From Hymenobacter actinosclerus (GTDB lineage Bacteria > Bacteroidota > Bacteroidia > Cytophagales > Hymenobacteraceae), in the NCBI RefSeq assembly GCF_900111515.1, contig NZ_FOHS01000003.1:310001-374000 (forward strand): DNA of 64,000 nt. Reading direction: 5' to 3'. Position numbers and translations under genes: made by a program. The notes under the pieces were generated by a model that searched no databases, was not told where the DNA came from, and saw nothing but the letters and a program-made list of their open reading frames with translations. Positions 38,288 to 48,346 of the stretch are shown here, piece by piece; within the stretch, counting starts at the first letter, position 1; every line of letters starts with the position of its first letter.

Positions 38288-40291
38288 CTACTTCACCAGC
38301 TCCACCTTATCAATCCGGTCCCCGATTTCCAGGCGGCTCACCACGTCCATGCCCTCAATAACCTGGGCGAAGATGGTGTAGCGGCCGTCGAGGTGGGGCG
38401 TGGGGCTGTGGGTGATGAACCACTGGCAGCTTTCGGTGTCCTTGCCGGCCGAGGCTAAGCCCACGGCCCCTTCGCCGTAGTGCAGGTCGGCAAATTCGGA
38501 GCGCAGGTTGTAGTCGGTGCTGCCCCAGCCGTCGCCGCGGGGGCAGCCGCCCTGAGCCACGAAGTTGGGCACCACCCGGTGGAAGTTCTTGCCATCATAG
38601 AATCCCTCACCAACGAGCTGCACGAAGCTGGCCACCGAGCCAGGCGCCTCGTTCAGGAGCAGGCGCAGCACCACGTTGCCCTTGCTGGTGCGCACCACCG
38701 CGTGCGGGGCGGCCGGCAGCGCCATCACCACGTCCCACGGAATGGGGTGGCTGGCGGCCCGCGCCACCGGCACCGGCGTAGGCTTGGCCCCGCGCAAGAA
38801 GTCAATGGTCTGCTGCAACGACTGCCAGGCCTCCAGGTCGCGGGGCAGCACGAGCTTGGCGCGGGCCGCCACCAGAAAATCGGTGTTGGGCAGCAGGCGG
38901 CGCAGGTTCAGCTTGGGGTCGCGGATAGCTTCGGCGGCCAGCCCCAGCTGGGCCACGTCGCCGCCGAGCACTGCCTGGCGCAATGTCAGCGCGAAATCGG
39001 GCTGACGGGCGGCCGGGAAATCAGCCAGCCGGCGCTGGGCAATGAGGGCCTCCATGCCGTAGGTGCCCACCACCAGCGCGTGGCCGGGGGCGAACGTGGC
39101 TTCGCGCACAAAGTCGAAGGCGGCCGGGTCTTCGCCCAGCGCCTTCAGCAGGTAGCTTTTCTCATAGGCATCGGTGGCAGCCGTGTAGCGCTCCTGCACG
39201 GCCCCACGGATGGCCTCGCGGCCGGCGCCGGGCTGGCGCAGGGCGGCGGCCAGCAGCGTGGCCCGCACCCGCCACTCGGGTAGGGCCTGGGCTTTTTCGA
39301 GCAGAGTCGGGCCGGGCTCGTTGGCGGCATTGGCCAGGAAAAACTCGGCCGCCGTGAGGGCCACCTGCGCATTTTCATCGGTCAGGGCTGCCCAGGCCGC
39401 CTCCTTCACCGGCGCAAACATGGGCCCCGACATAGCCCGCAACGCACTCAGGCGCACCCGGTAGTCGGGGTCGCGGCGGGCCAGGGCAGCCAGGGTGGCG
39501 GGCACGCTGGGGTCGGCGGCGGCTTTGGCCAGTGCCTGGGCCGCGCCCGCCCGCACGGCGTAGTGCCGGTCGTGGCGGGCGGCCGTGGTGAGGGCGGCGG
39601 TGTAGGGCGCCAGGTTGAGGCCGCGGGTACGGGCCAGGGCATTGGCGGCGGCCAGCCGGGCGCTGGTTGTGTTTGGGGCGGCCAGCAGCTGCACCAGTCG
39701 GGCCACGGCGGCTTCCGAGGTGAGGCCCCGCAGCCCGGCCCGGTACAGGCCCCAGGCCTGCCCGCTGAGCGCGGCCGTATCGGTGGCCAGGGCGGGCGGC
39801 AGTTTAGTGAGGCTGGGCAGGCCGGCGCGACTGGTGCAGCGGCCCAGCGCTTCGAGCACGTAGTGGCGGGTGGCCGCGTCGGTTTCGTGGGGCAGCTGCT
39901 GGTACAGCCCGGTTTCGGCCGTCGAGTCGGCCGACTGGCCCAGGGCGTAGGCGGCCAGCTGGCGGACCCGGGGCGCGTCGTCTTCCTGCAATAGCAGCAG
40001 CAGGCGGGGCGTGGCGGCTTTGTCCTGCACCGAGGCCAGGGCTTCGGCGGCGGCCTGGCGGTAGCGGGCTTCGGCGTGGCCCAGGTAGGGCAGCAAAGCA
40101 GAGGTGCGGCGCTCGTCCTGCAGGGTGGCAATGCGGCGCAGGGTGCTGTCGAGGGCGAACTGGTTGGCCGGGGCGGTGGCAGACGAAGCGGTGGCCGGGG
40201 CGGTGTTAGCCGGACGAGTTGCGCAGGCGGGCAGCAGCACGGCGGCCACGGCCACGGCCGCCGTGGCCCGGCAAAGAGCGGAGTAGGTCAT
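38288..40291 (-). CDS. Lipoprotein with HEAT-like repeats and cyclophilin peptidyl-prolyl isomerase domain
   Basis: The ATG at 40291 starts a lipoprotein signal (MTYSALCRATAAVAVAAVLL, lipobox LLPAC), giving 667 residues; the frame to 40399 adds 36 residues of no character. About residues 60-470 are alpha-helical HEAT-like repeats (YRQAAAEALASVQDKAATPRLLLLL, VRQLAAYALGQ, and so on). The last 170 residues are a cyclophilin domain: VVRTSKGNVVLRLLLNEAPGSVASFVQLVGEGFYDGKNFHRVVPNFVAQGG, with FHRVVPxFVxQGG holding the catalytic Arg, then FITHSPTPHLDGRYTIFAQVIEGMDVVSRLE. It probably folds or checks outer-membrane or periplasmic proteins; the HEAT part likely binds clients or partners. Confidence 0.92.
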   Translation of the reverse strand: MTYSALCRATAAVAVAAVLLPACATRPANTAPATASSATAPANQFALDSTLRRIATLQDERRTSALLPYLGHAEARYRQAAAEALASVQDKAATPRLLLLLQEDDAPRVRQLAAYALGQSADSTAETGLYQQLPHETDAATRHYVLEALGRCTSRAGLPSLTKLPPALATDTAALSGQAWGLYRAGLRGLTSEAAVARLVQLLAAPNTTSARLAAANALARTRGLNLAPYTAALTTAARHDRHYAVRAGAAQALAKAAADPSVPATLAALARRDPDYRVRLSALRAMSGPMFAPVKEAAWAALTDENAQVALTAAEFFLANAANEPGPTLLEKAQALPEWRVRATLLAAALRQPGAGREAIRGAVQERYTAATDAYEKSYLLKALGEDPAAFDFVREATFAPGHALVVGTYGMEALIAQRRLADFPAARQPDFALTLRQAVLGGDVAQLGLAAEAIRDPKLNLRRLLPNTDFLVAARAKLVLPRDLEAWQSLQQTIDFLRGAKPTPVPVARAASHPIPWDVVMALPAAPHAVVRTSKGNVVLRLLLNEAPGSVASFVQLVGEGFYDGKNFHRVVPNFVAQGGCPRGDGWGSTDYNLRSEFADLHYGEGAVGLASAGKDTESCQWFITHSPTPHLDGRYTIFAQVIEGMDVVSRLEIGDRIDKVELVK

Positions 40292-40515
40292 GGTAGGCCC
40301 AAGATAGAAACTCCGGCCCCGAAGGCAACCCCGGCCGGCCGAAAAGCATCTGCCCTGGCACCTGCAGCCGGGTTCGGGCCTGGTTGAAATTTCGGTCAAA
40401 CCAGCCGAACGGGTGCCGCGGCGGCGGGCAAAGCGGCGGCCCGGCCGGGGCGGTGGAGAATAAAACCGCGCCGGGGGCTGGTGAAACTTATTAATCCTCG
40501 CATATTTACAGCGTT

Positions 40516-40869
40516 ATGCTATTGATCCTAATGGTTCGCCGCGTACCCCTGCTCCTGCTCGCGGGTATGCTCCTGGCCAGTCTAGCCGGTCGGGCGCAGC
40601 AAGCGTCCAGCCCCCGGGCACAGGCCCCTAAACCGGCCCTGCCCCCTCCTCGCCAGCAGCGGACGCTCACGGTGCATCTGCCACTGCCCACTCTGGTAGC
40701 CCGCCTGGGCGAGGCCACCGGTTTGCTCGAACGGCCGGCCGCCAAAAACCGCCGCGCCGGCGCCGCCGAACCTGTACCCGACGACCCGGTGCTGGTGTTC
40801 ACGCTGCCGCTGCCCAAGCTGTTCAGCTCGCGGCCCGCCGCCGCGCCGACCACGGCCACTGCTCCCTGA
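40516..40869 (+). CDS. Small secreted hypothetical protein
   Basis: The 117-residue protein has a signal peptide (MVRRVPLLLLAGMLLASLAG if the start is 40531; the ATG at 40516 adds MLLIL) cut near GRAQQ. The mature part is proline- and alanine-rich with two repeated motifs, LTVHLPLPTLVARL and LVFTLPLPKLFSS, both with a HLPLP/TLPLP core. It has no recognised family. It ends 23 bp before the first histidine kinase and is in the same direction, so it could be part of that operon and act as an envelope partner of the sensor, but this is speculative. Confidence 0.55.
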   Translation: MLLILMVRRVPLLLLAGMLLASLAGRAQQASSPRAQAPKPALPPPRQQRTLTVHLPLPTLVARLGEATGLLERPAAKNRRAGAAEPVPDDPVLVFTLPLPKLFSSRPAAAPTTATAP

Positions 40870-40892
40870 CGCTGTTTTTAAACCTGCTTCCT

Positions 40893-42428
40893 ATGGCCCA
40901 GCCCACTGACACCATCCGCATCCGCAGCAAGTTTTACAGCAACGACATCGTCATCACCAAGCAGGACAGCAACAACGCAACGGTTTCGTTTGTGCCCACC
41001 GATTCAACCGAATCCAACTACCGGATCGGGCCCAGCGCGGGCAAGAAGGCTGTTCAGTCGGGCGGCAGTGTGTTTTTCCTGGTGGTGCTCAGCATCGTGG
41101 TGGTGCGGTCCGTCAGTCGCTTCGCCGATCTGCCCGCGCGGCTGCCGCGCTGGAGCTGGTTCTACGTCCGGCTCTGGATGCTGGGCGGCCTTTACTTTCT
41201 GGGCCTGCTGGCGCTGCGCATTCACGGCGGGCAGGTGGTCAACCTGTATCTGCTGCTGATGCTGGGCTCTACCGTGGCCGTGCTGGCGCTGGTGCGCGAC
41301 TACCGCCCGGCCCGCACCCTGCTGGTGGCCTTCCTGCCCTGGACGCTGCACACGGCTGCCGAGCTGCTGATGTCTGCCCTGGTGCCCAACACGCTGCACT
41401 ACTACCGCGACGAATTTGACTCGGCCCAGGGCTTTAGCGTGCTGTGGCTGATTGCCTTTGCCTTCGTGGCCCGCAGCCACAAGCGCCAGGCCGAGAAGGA
41501 ACGGCTGGAACGCGAGGCCGCCGCCCTCGAAAAGCAGCGCATCGAGGCCCAGAACGCGGTTCTGGAGCAGATGGTGGCCGAGCGCACGGCCACGCTCACC
41601 CGGCAGGCCGAGGAGCTGCGCGAAACCCTGGAGGAGCTGCGCGTGACCCAGGACCAGCTTATCCAGAGCGAGAAGATGGCCAGCCTGGGCGAGCTGACGG
41701 CCGGCATTGCCCACGAAATCCAGAACCCGCTCAACTTCGTCACCAACTTCGCCGATGTGAGCACCGAGCTGCTGCACGAGCTGGAAGAAGAGCAGCAGCG
41801 CCCCACCCGCGACCTGGCGCTGGAAACCGAGCTGCTGACCGACCTGCGCCAGAACCTGACCAAGATAACCCACCACGGGCAGCGGGCGGCCAGCATCGTG
41901 CGCGGCATGCTGGAGCACTCGCGCGCCAGCACCGGCGAGCGGCTGCCCACCGACCTCAACCAGCTCGCCGACGAGTACCTGCGCCTGGCTTACCACGGCC
42001 TGCGCGCCAAAAACAAAAGCTTCAACGCCAAACTAACCACCTTCTTCGACCCACAGCTCAAGCAGGTAGAGGTAGTGCCCCAGGACCTGGGCCGGGTGCT
42101 GCTGAACCTGTTTACCAACGCCTTTTACGCCGTGCAGCAGCGCCAGCTGCTGGGCGAGCCCGGCTACGCGCCCACCGTGGAGGTAAACACGCTGCACCGC
42201 GCCTCGGGGGAGGTGGAAATCCGGGTGCGCGACAACGGCACGGGCATTCCGGAGGCCGTGCGCCAGAAAATCTTCCAGCCCTTTTTCACCACCAAGCCCG
42301 CCGGCCAGGGTACCGGCCTGGGCCTCTCGCTCAGCTACGACATCATCACCAAGAGCCACAATGGCACGCTCAGCCTCGAAACCGAGGAAGGCCAGGGCAC
42401 CGAGTTCATTATCGAGCTGCCGGGCTGA
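40893..42428 (+). CDS. Membrane sensor histidine kinase, copy 1
   Basis: The 511-residue protein begins with a short beta-rich N-terminus ([20 protein letters not shown]), then about five membrane helices between residues 55 and 193, with very short loops and no recognised extracellular domain. A coiled coil (195-262) leads to the HisKA domain with phospho-acceptor H274 in [20 protein letters not shown], and a HATPase with N box [13 protein letters not shown]1 VRDNGTGI, F box FQPFFTTKP and G2 [14 protein letters not shown]. Ligand unknown. The next gene is a paralogue nearly identical in the kinase core, and two response regulators follow, so this is a self-contained phosphorelay. Confidence 0.93.
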   Translation: MAQPTDTIRIRSKFYSNDIVITKQDSNNATVSFVPTDSTESNYRIGPSAGKKAVQSGGSVFFLVVLSIVVVRSVSRFADLPARLPRWSWFYVRLWMLGGLYFLGLLALRIHGGQVVNLYLLLMLGSTVAVLALVRDYRPARTLLVAFLPWTLHTAAELLMSALVPNTLHYYRDEFDSAQGFSVLWLIAFAFVARSHKRQAEKERLEREAAALEKQRIEAQNAVLEQMVAERTATLTRQAEELRETLEELRVTQDQLIQSEKMASLGELTAGIAHEIQNPLNFVTNFADVSTELLHELEEEQQRPTRDLALETELLTDLRQNLTKITHHGQRAASIVRGMLEHSRASTGERLPTDLNQLADEYLRLAYHGLRAKNKSFNAKLTTFFDPQLKQVEVVPQDLGRVLLNLFTNAFYAVQQRQLLGEPGYAPTVEVNTLHRASGEVEIRVRDNGTGIPEAVRQKIFQPFFTTKPAGQGTGLGLSLSYDIITKSHNGTLSLETEEGQGTEFIIELPG

Positions 42429-42517
42429 GTGAGGCGCCCGGCGGGCCGTCATCAGCACGAGCCGGCTGGCTGTTTCAGGTCATCAGCATCCCTGCCTTCT
42501 TTCTCCCGTGCCTGCTC

Positions 42518-43984
42518 ATGAAACTGATTATTTTTCCGCCCATCCCCAGCATTCTTGTTTCGCTGTTCGTGTTTCTGGCGCTGCGGCACTTTCTGGAGCT
42601 TCGCGAGCGGGCCCCGCGGCTCAACTGGCTGCTGAAGTATCTGTGGGTGCTGGCTTTGCCGCTGCTACTGGTGGTACGAATTACTGGCAGCCGCTGGGAT
42701 ACGGGCGTTTTTTGGCAGATTGATGCCGTTTACGTTGTGTTGATGGTAGCACTCGCCGGCGTGGTGCTGATCCGGCTGCGGGCCCTGCAGCCAGCCCGGA
42801 CACTGCTGGTAGCCCTGGCCCCTTTCGCCCTCTATGCACTGGCGAAAGTGCCCGATGTGTTCCTCGACAATCTTATGGTTTTCAGCTTCGGAAATCCCGC
42901 CGATATCTACTGGCTTTTCAGCATCGCGTGGCTGGTAGGGGGCACGCTGGTGGCCTACAAACAGCAAACCCTTCTGCAGCAGCAACGGCTGGAGCACGAG
43001 CTTGAAGCCCGTATAAAGGCCCGCAACCAGGAGCTGGAGCAATTGGTAGAAGAGCGCACCGCCTCGCTCGTGCGGCAGGCCGGGGAGTTGCGCGAAACCC
43101 TGGAGGAGCTGCGCGTGACCCAGAACCAGCTCGTGCAGAGCGAGAAGATGGCCAGCCTGGGCGAGCTGACGGCCGGCATTGCCCACGAAATCCAGAACCC
43201 GCTCAACTTCGTCACCAACTTCGCCGACGTGAGCACCGAGCTGCTGGGGGAGCTGCGCGAGGAGCAGCAGAGGGGCCAGGAAGCGGACCCGGAGCTGGAA
43301 GCGGAGCTGCTGACCGATCTGGAGCAGAACCTGACCAAGATAACCCACCACGGCCACCGGGCAGCCAGCATCGTGCGCGGCATGCTGGAGCACTCGCGCG
43401 CCAGCACCGGCGAGCGGCTGCCCACCGACCTCAACCAGCTCGCCGATGAATACCTGCGCCTGGCTTACCACGGCCTGCGCGCCAAAAACAAAAGCTTCAA
43501 CGCCACGCTCGACACCGACCTGGCCCCCGACCTGCCCCTGGTTGAGGCCGTGGGGCCTGATGTAGGCCGGGTGCTGCTCAACCTGTTCACCAACGCCTTC
43601 TACGCCGTGCAGCAACGCCGCGAGCAGCAGCCCGGCCCCGATTACACGCCCACCGTGCGGGTGCGCACCCGCCTGCTGCCCGGTGGCAGCGTGCAGATCA
43701 GCGTGCGCGACAACGGCACGGGCATTCCGGAGGCCGTGCGCCAGAAAATCTTCCAGCCCTTTTTCACCACCAAGCCCACCGGCCAGGGCACCGGCCTGGG
43801 CCTATCACTCAGCTACGACATCATCACCAAGGGCCACAACGGCACGCTCAGCTTCGTAACCGAGGAAGGCCAGGGCACCGAGTTCATCATCGAGCTGCCG
43901 CTGAGCGCCCGGAACAGTCCGGCGCCCACTCCGGGCGGGCCGGCGGTTAACCCGGCCCCCCAAACCGAACGGTCTTCGGGGTAA
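42518..43984 (+). CDS. Membrane sensor histidine kinase, copy 2
   Basis: The ATG at 42518 gives 488 residues ([22 protein letters not shown]). The open frame continues upstream to 41444, but that part runs out of frame through the first kinase. About five membrane helices (residues 1-148) differ in sequence from copy 1. The kinase core with H223 in [20 protein letters not shown], the N box, G1 and G2 motifs is almost the same as copy 1, and stretches of DNA are identical too. This points to tandem duplication with later gene conversion in the kinase part while sensor parts diverged. The protein has a Pro-rich C-terminal tail. It probably senses a different cue and feeds the same response regulators. 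Confidence 0.92.
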   Translation: MKLIIFPPIPSILVSLFVFLALRHFLELRERAPRLNWLLKYLWVLALPLLLVVRITGSRWDTGVFWQIDAVYVVLMVALAGVVLIRLRALQPARTLLVALAPFALYALAKVPDVFLDNLMVFSFGNPADIYWLFSIAWLVGGTLVAYKQQTLLQQQRLEHELEARIKARNQELEQLVEERTASLVRQAGELRETLEELRVTQNQLVQSEKMASLGELTAGIAHEIQNPLNFVTNFADVSTELLGELREEQQRGQEADPELEAELLTDLEQNLTKITHHGHRAASIVRGMLEHSRASTGERLPTDLNQLADEYLRLAYHGLRAKNKSFNATLDTDLAPDLPLVEAVGPDVGRVLLNLFTNAFYAVQQRREQQPGPDYTPTVRVRTRLLPGGSVQISVRDNGTGIPEAVRQKIFQPFFTTKPTGQGTGLGLSLSYDIITKGHNGTLSFVTEEGQGTEFIIELPLSARNSPAPTPGGPAVNPAPQTERSSG

Positions 43985-44058
43985 GCTGCTGCCTGCCTGG
44001 GGCGCGGCTGGCGCCGGGCGGCATGCTTTCTAGCCAACAACCCGATATATTTACTTGC

Positions 44059-44469
44059 ATGAACATACTGGTAGTGGATGATGAGCTGGATGTGCGGGCG
44101 CTGTTCGAGCAGCGGTTCCGGCGCGAGATTCGGGGCGGGCAGCTGCGGTTTGCCTTTGCCCACTCGGGCGAGGAGGCGCTCGACTACCTGCACGAGCACG
44201 CCTCGGAAGTGGTGCTGATTCTGTCCGACATCAACATGCCCGGCATGAGCGGGCTGGAGCTGCTGGGCCACATCCGGCAGGAGTACGCCGCCCCGCCGCC
44301 CCCCGCCCCGCCCCAGGTGATGATGCTGACCGCTTACGGCGACGACGACAGCCGCCGGCAGGCGCTGGAGCTGGGCGCCAGCGACTTCCTGACTAAACCC
44401 GTCGATTTTGTCGCTCTCAAGCAGAAATTGCTGCAACTTGCCGCCCACGACGATGCCCCGCCCCTATGA
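44059..44469 (+). CDS. Stand-alone response regulator receiver protein
   Basis: The ATG at 44059 gives 136 residues starting MNILVVDDELDVRALFEQRF. It is one receiver domain with phospho-acceptor D57 in VLILSDINMPGMSG, the acidic pair DD, the conserved Thr of MMLTAYG and K113 in FLTKPVDF. An insertion AAPPPPAPPQ lies between beta-4 and the preceding helix, longer than in the next protein. There is no output domain, so it may relay a phosphate or bind a partner, CheY-like. Its stop overlaps the ATG of the REC-cyclase (ATGA), so the two are translated together. Confidence 0.92.
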   Translation: MNILVVDDELDVRALFEQRFRREIRGGQLRFAFAHSGEEALDYLHEHASEVVLILSDINMPGMSGLELLGHIRQEYAAPPPPAPPQVMMLTAYGDDDSRRQALELGASDFLTKPVDFVALKQKLLQLAAHDDAPPL

Positions 44470-45512
44470 AAACGAAGATTCTGGTAGTTGACGACGAGGC
44501 CGACCTGGAGCTGCTCATCAAGCAGAAGTTCCGGCGCAAAATCCGGGAAAACGTGTACGAGTTCGTGTTTGCCCACGATGGCCAGCAGGCCCTCGACCGC
44601 CTCGGCGAGCAGCCGGATTTCGACATTATTCTCTCCGACATCAATATGCCGGTGATGGACGGGCTGGAGCTGCTCAGCCGCCTGCCGGAGGTCAATCCGG
44701 TCATCAAAACCGTGATGGTGTCGGCCTACGGCGACATGCACAACATCCGCACGGCCATGAACCGCGGGGCCTTCGACTTCGTGACCAAGCCCGTCGATTT
44801 TCAGGATCTGGAGCTGACGGTTGATAAAACGGCCCAGCACGTGCAGCAGCTGCGCCAGACGCTGCGCGCCATCCAGGAAAACAACATCCTGCGCATGTAC
44901 GTCGATGAAACCGTGCTCAACTTTGTGGGCCGGCCCGAGTTCAAAAACACGCTCATGGCCTCCGAAACGGTGCAGGCCACGGTGGTATTCATCGACATCT
45001 GCGGCTTTACCTCCCTCTCGGAAGTGCTGCCGCCCACCGACATCGTGACGATGCTCAACCGCTACTTCGACCAGATGGTGAAGGAAATTATTGCGCAGGG
45101 CGGCTACATCGACAAGTTTATGGGTGACGCCGTGATGGCCGTCTTCCGCAACGAGTACCACCTCGACCGGGCCGTGGATGCGGCCCTGGCGGCCCGCGCC
45201 GCCGTGCAGGCCAACCACGACACGCTGCCCGACGGCCGCCCCTACCAGCCCCAGGTGAGCATCGGCATCAACACCGGCGAAATGGTGTCGGGCAACATCG
45301 GCTCGGCCTCGCTCAAGCGCCTCGATTACACCGTTATCGGCGACAACGTGAACGTGAGCCAGCGCCTGCAGGCCGCCGCCCAGCCGGGCCAGATTGTGGT
45401 AACCGAATCCACCTACGAGCACCTGAAAGAGTCGTTCCAGTGCCGCCCGCTGCAGGAAGTAGCCCTCAAGAACAAGGCCGAGCCGGTGATGATTTACGAG
45501 GTGGTAGCTTGA
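44466..45512 (+). CDS. Response regulator with class III adenylate cyclase output
   Basis: The 348-residue protein has a receiver domain (1-120; D58 in IILSDINMPVMDG, K108 in FVTKPVDF), a helical linker and a CHD cyclase domain (about 170-348). In the cyclase, metal-binding aspartates are D177 (VVFIDICGFTSL) and D221 (KFMGDAVMAVF). The base-selecting residues K217 and D287 fit ATP rather than GTP, and the transition-state pair N296/R300 is in IGDNVNVSQRL. All catalytic residues are present, so it should make cAMP when phosphorylated by the kinases upstream. It is the last gene of the operon and converges on a gene with a cyclic-nucleotide-binding domain, the likely reader of its signal. Confidence 0.93.
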   Translation: MKTKILVVDDEADLELLIKQKFRRKIRENVYEFVFAHDGQQALDRLGEQPDFDIILSDINMPVMDGLELLSRLPEVNPVIKTVMVSAYGDMHNIRTAMNRGAFDFVTKPVDFQDLELTVDKTAQHVQQLRQTLRAIQENNILRMYVDETVLNFVGRPEFKNTLMASETVQATVVFIDICGFTSLSEVLPPTDIVTMLNRYFDQMVKEIIAQGGYIDKFMGDAVMAVFRNEYHLDRAVDAALAARAAVQANHDTLPDGRPYQPQVSIGINTGEMVSGNIGSASLKRLDYTVIGDNVNVSQRLQAAAQPGQIVVTESTYEHLKESFQCRPLQEVALKNKAEPVMIYEVVA

Positions 45513-45520
45513 GGTGAAAT

Positions 45521-45630
45521 GGTGAAATAGTGAGATGGTGAGTTGATGTTCTGAGGCCCTGATTGCGCCACTTGCGCCGATAGGACCTCAGAACATCAAC
45601 TCACCATTTCACCATCTCACTATTTCACCA
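45521..45630. repeat. Inverted repeat between the cyclase and transporter genes
   Basis: The arm 45521-45556 (GGTGAAATAGTGAGATGGTG and on to CTGAGG) and the arm 45586-45630 are inverted copies that differ only by a 9-bp insertion of a repeated word in the second arm. The loop is 29 nt. The arms are made of variants of GGTGAAAT and GTGAGATG words. The second arm contains the stop codon of the transporter gene (minus strand, 45622-45620). Confidence 0.92.
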
Positions 45631-48337
45631 CTCCCGCCTCGTTCTGCCTTCTCAGGCGCTGGCAGAGCACGCGCAGGATGTTGCGGAGCACCTCGGGGCG
45701 CTCCTCCATCACGTCGTAGAAATCCTCTTGGTCGAGGCGGAAGGCCAGCGTGGGCGCCAGGGTGCGGGCGGTAGCCGAGCGGGGTTCGGCATCGAGCAGG
45801 GCCAGTTCGCCGAAGAAGTCGCCGGGGCCGAAAGTGGCCAGCTGACGGGCCCCGGTGAAGATGCCGACTTCGCCCTCATGCACAATGAAAAGCGAGGTCC
45901 CCAGGTCGCCTTGGGCAAAAATCTGCTTGTCGGCCGCCAGCGGCACTTCCTGCATAATGGGCACAATGGCGCTGAGCACATTGGGCGGCGTGGCGGCAAA
46001 CAGGGCGGTGCGTTGCAGCACGGCCACTCGGTCGGCGGCAGAAACGTGGGCGGCGGCAGCGGCGTGGTCCATAAGCTGGTCGGCTAGGGCTGGAGTTTGG
46101 GTGAGGGCCGCCTGGTAGGCGGCGGGGCGGCTGGAGGCCCAGCGTATCAGCGCGTTCAGGGCACTTTCGCGCACCAGTTCGCTGGCCGAGGCCAGGTGGG
46201 GGCGTAGCAGTGCAAACCGGGCCTGCGTGGGCGGCAACTGGCGCAGCGCCAGGCTCACGGTCCAGTCGGTAAAGGTGGTTTCGCCGCGCTCCACCACGGC
46301 CATGGGCAGCGCCGTGGCCATTGTGGGGGCCGGGGGCAGCAGCCGGTCGAAACGGGCCGCTTTGGCCGCGGGCGAACCCACTTCGAGCAGGGTTTGCAGG
46401 GCCTGGTAAGTGGGGCGGTCGATGAGGTTATCGAGGATTTCGAGGGCGTTGGCCTGCCGCTCGCGGGCAGCGTGGGCCACGTGGCGCTGGGCGTCGCGGA
46501 TGGGTTGGGGCGGATAGAGTTGCTGTAGCAGCCCGAACAGCCGCTCTTCCACCCGTTTGAGCTCGTAATCGAGCGCCAGATGCAATGGGCCGGCCGCCAG
46601 CCGGGCCTGGCCGTGCAGCAGCTCGCGGGCCAGCTGCAGCTCCTGCCCCAGTACCTGGCGCAGGGCGGGCTCGTCGGCCGGGTTGGGGGCATGGAAGCGC
46701 AGGGCGCGCAGAGCAGCTTCACGATACGCCAGGGTGGGCTCGCAGGCCAGCTGCACCAATGCCCGGCGGCTTTCGGGGCCCGTCAGCTGCCCGCAGATGT
46801 ACGCCACGCGCCGCACAACCGCTTCTCCGGCCGCGCCGGCCTGCAGAACTTCATGCAGCACAGGCAGGGCCGTTTCGCCCAGGGCCAGCAGCTGAGTGGT
46901 GGCCGCGGCGCGGATCTTTTTGTCGGCCAGGGCCGCTACCAGCGCCGCTACTTCCGCTTCGGCAGCGGCGGCTTGGGCGGGGGGGCCGGCAGTGGCTGCC
47001 GTGAGCGGGCGGCCGGCCGCCAGCGGGTCGGGCAGGTCGGCGGCGCCGTCGCCGAACCGGCGGCCCACGGCGTGGTGCAGCTCGGCCAGGTAGTGGCCGT
47101 AGGTGCGGAAGAGCAGCAGGCCACCCCCCGCCGTGAGCAGCAGCATCCAGCCGATCTGCCAGCTCAGGCCGGCGGGCAGGCCCAGCAGCAGCAGGGCCCC
47201 GAGGCCCAGGCCCAGCGGCTCGTACACGCCCTTGGCCAGCGTGTGGGCCTGCAGCCGCTCGGCGGCGGGCAGCGGCTGAAACAGCACCAGAAACACCGGG
47301 TCGAAGAAGGCGCGGCGCAGCACTTCCTGCACCAGAAACAGCCCGCACAGGTACAGCAGCAGCCCCGAACTGCCTAACTCGTCGCGCAGCCCAAACAGGG
47401 CAAATCCGGCCAGCAGCACCAGCGGCAGCGCCAGCAGCACCGGCCGCGGCCCCAGCCGGTCGAGGGCCCGGCCGGTGGCCGCCAGCTTCAGCAGCATGGC
47501 CACCAGGTAGGTCAGGGCCAGTACGGTGCCCACGTAGCGCATCACCTGGGCCTGGTCGTGGAACTGCTCCTTCACGTTGATGAAAAAGACGTACTCGATG
47601 CCCGTGGTAACGGCCGCCAGCAGCAGCATGCTCAGGCACATTGCTCCCACCAGCCGGCTGCTGCCCAGCCAGCGCCGCAACGGCGCGGCCACGGCCTCGG
47701 CCCGCACGGCGCGGGCCGCCGAGCGCACCTCCACCAAATGGCTGCGGCCGGTGGCCTGCACGACCAGCAGCGCGCCCGCATAGGCCCCGAAGGCCAGCAG
47801 CAGCAGCCACAGCAGCTCGGTGTGGTGGTGCACCAGAATGGCCAGCACGGCGCCCAGGGCCTTGGCCGGCATATCGCCCGAGCTGATAACGCTGAACAGC
47901 CGCCGCCCCTGCCGCACATCGAACACCACCGCCGACACACCCCAGAATTCGAGGTTGGTGAGCAGATAGATAACGCGGTAGCCGGCCATAATAGCCACTG
48001 CCGCCGCCACCGAGCGGCCAAACGCCACCAGGAAGCCAATGACCACCATCAGCACCACCACCGCCAGCAGCACCCGCACCGCTACTTTCTGCAGGCCCAG
48101 GTGGTGCTCGTAGTGCGCGTACACCTGCCCCGCCCCCAGCATCGCCAGCGCCGAAGCCCCGTAGGCCAGCGGCAGGCTGGTTTCGGGGTGGTTTTCGAGC
48201 AGGATGACGTTGGCCGCCACGTACACCAGAATGGTGCCGATGCCGAGCAGGAAGTTGTGCAGGAAGAACAGCCCTACCGAGCGGCCTTCTTCCGGCCGAA
48301 TCCCTAGTAGTTGCTGCCAGCGGGCAAGAAGAGTCAT
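45620..48337 (-). CDS. Multispan transporter-like protein with HEAT-like repeats and cyclic-nucleotide-binding domain
   Basis: The 905-residue protein has three parts. Residues 1-430 hold about twelve membrane helices in an arrangement like MFS or Npt-type nucleotide transporters (FFLHNFLLGIGTILVYVAANVILL, GYRVIYLLTNLEFWG, ISSGDMPAKALGAVLAI). Residues 460-760 are helical, HEAT-like. The C-terminal 120 residues are a cNMP-binding domain: FAQGDLGTSLFIVHEGEVGIF, then the phosphate-binding cassette FGELALLDAEPRSATA, with the Glu and Arg that bind the cyclic phosphate. cAMP made by the convergent REC-cyclase is the likely ligand. It is not a Crp-type regulator, as there is no DNA-binding domain. 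The transported molecule, if any, is unknown. Confidence 0.9.
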   Translation of the reverse strand: MTLLARWQQLLGIRPEEGRSVGLFFLHNFLLGIGTILVYVAANVILLENHPETSLPLAYGASALAMLGAGQVYAHYEHHLGLQKVAVRVLLAVVVLMVVIGFLVAFGRSVAAAVAIMAGYRVIYLLTNLEFWGVSAVVFDVRQGRRLFSVISSGDMPAKALGAVLAILVHHHTELLWLLLLAFGAYAGALLVVQATGRSHLVEVRSAARAVRAEAVAAPLRRWLGSSRLVGAMCLSMLLLAAVTTGIEYVFFINVKEQFHDQAQVMRYVGTVLALTYLVAMLLKLAATGRALDRLGPRPVLLALPLVLLAGFALFGLRDELGSSGLLLYLCGLFLVQEVLRRAFFDPVFLVLFQPLPAAERLQAHTLAKGVYEPLGLGLGALLLLGLPAGLSWQIGWMLLLTAGGGLLLFRTYGHYLAELHHAVGRRFGDGAADLPDPLAAGRPLTAATAGPPAQAAAAEAEVAALVAALADKKIRAAATTQLLALGETALPVLHEVLQAGAAGEAVVRRVAYICGQLTGPESRRALVQLACEPTLAYREAALRALRFHAPNPADEPALRQVLGQELQLARELLHGQARLAAGPLHLALDYELKRVEERLFGLLQQLYPPQPIRDAQRHVAHAARERQANALEILDNLIDRPTYQALQTLLEVGSPAAKAARFDRLLPPAPTMATALPMAVVERGETTFTDWTVSLALRQLPPTQARFALLRPHLASASELVRESALNALIRWASSRPAAYQAALTQTPALADQLMDHAAAAAHVSAADRVAVLQRTALFAATPPNVLSAIVPIMQEVPLAADKQIFAQGDLGTSLFIVHEGEVGIFTGARQLATFGPGDFFGELALLDAEPRSATARTLAPTLAFRLDQEDFYDVMEERPEVLRNILRVLCQRLRRQNEAGVVK

Positions 48338-48346
48338 TTGGTTTTA

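Noticed and set aside
41444..42517. Upstream extension of the second histidine kinase to 846 residues
   Set aside because: It is the +1 frame of the first kinase gene and reads as Arg/Pro/Ala-rich shadow sequence; the signal-like [11 protein letters not shown] at 42518 is the natural start.
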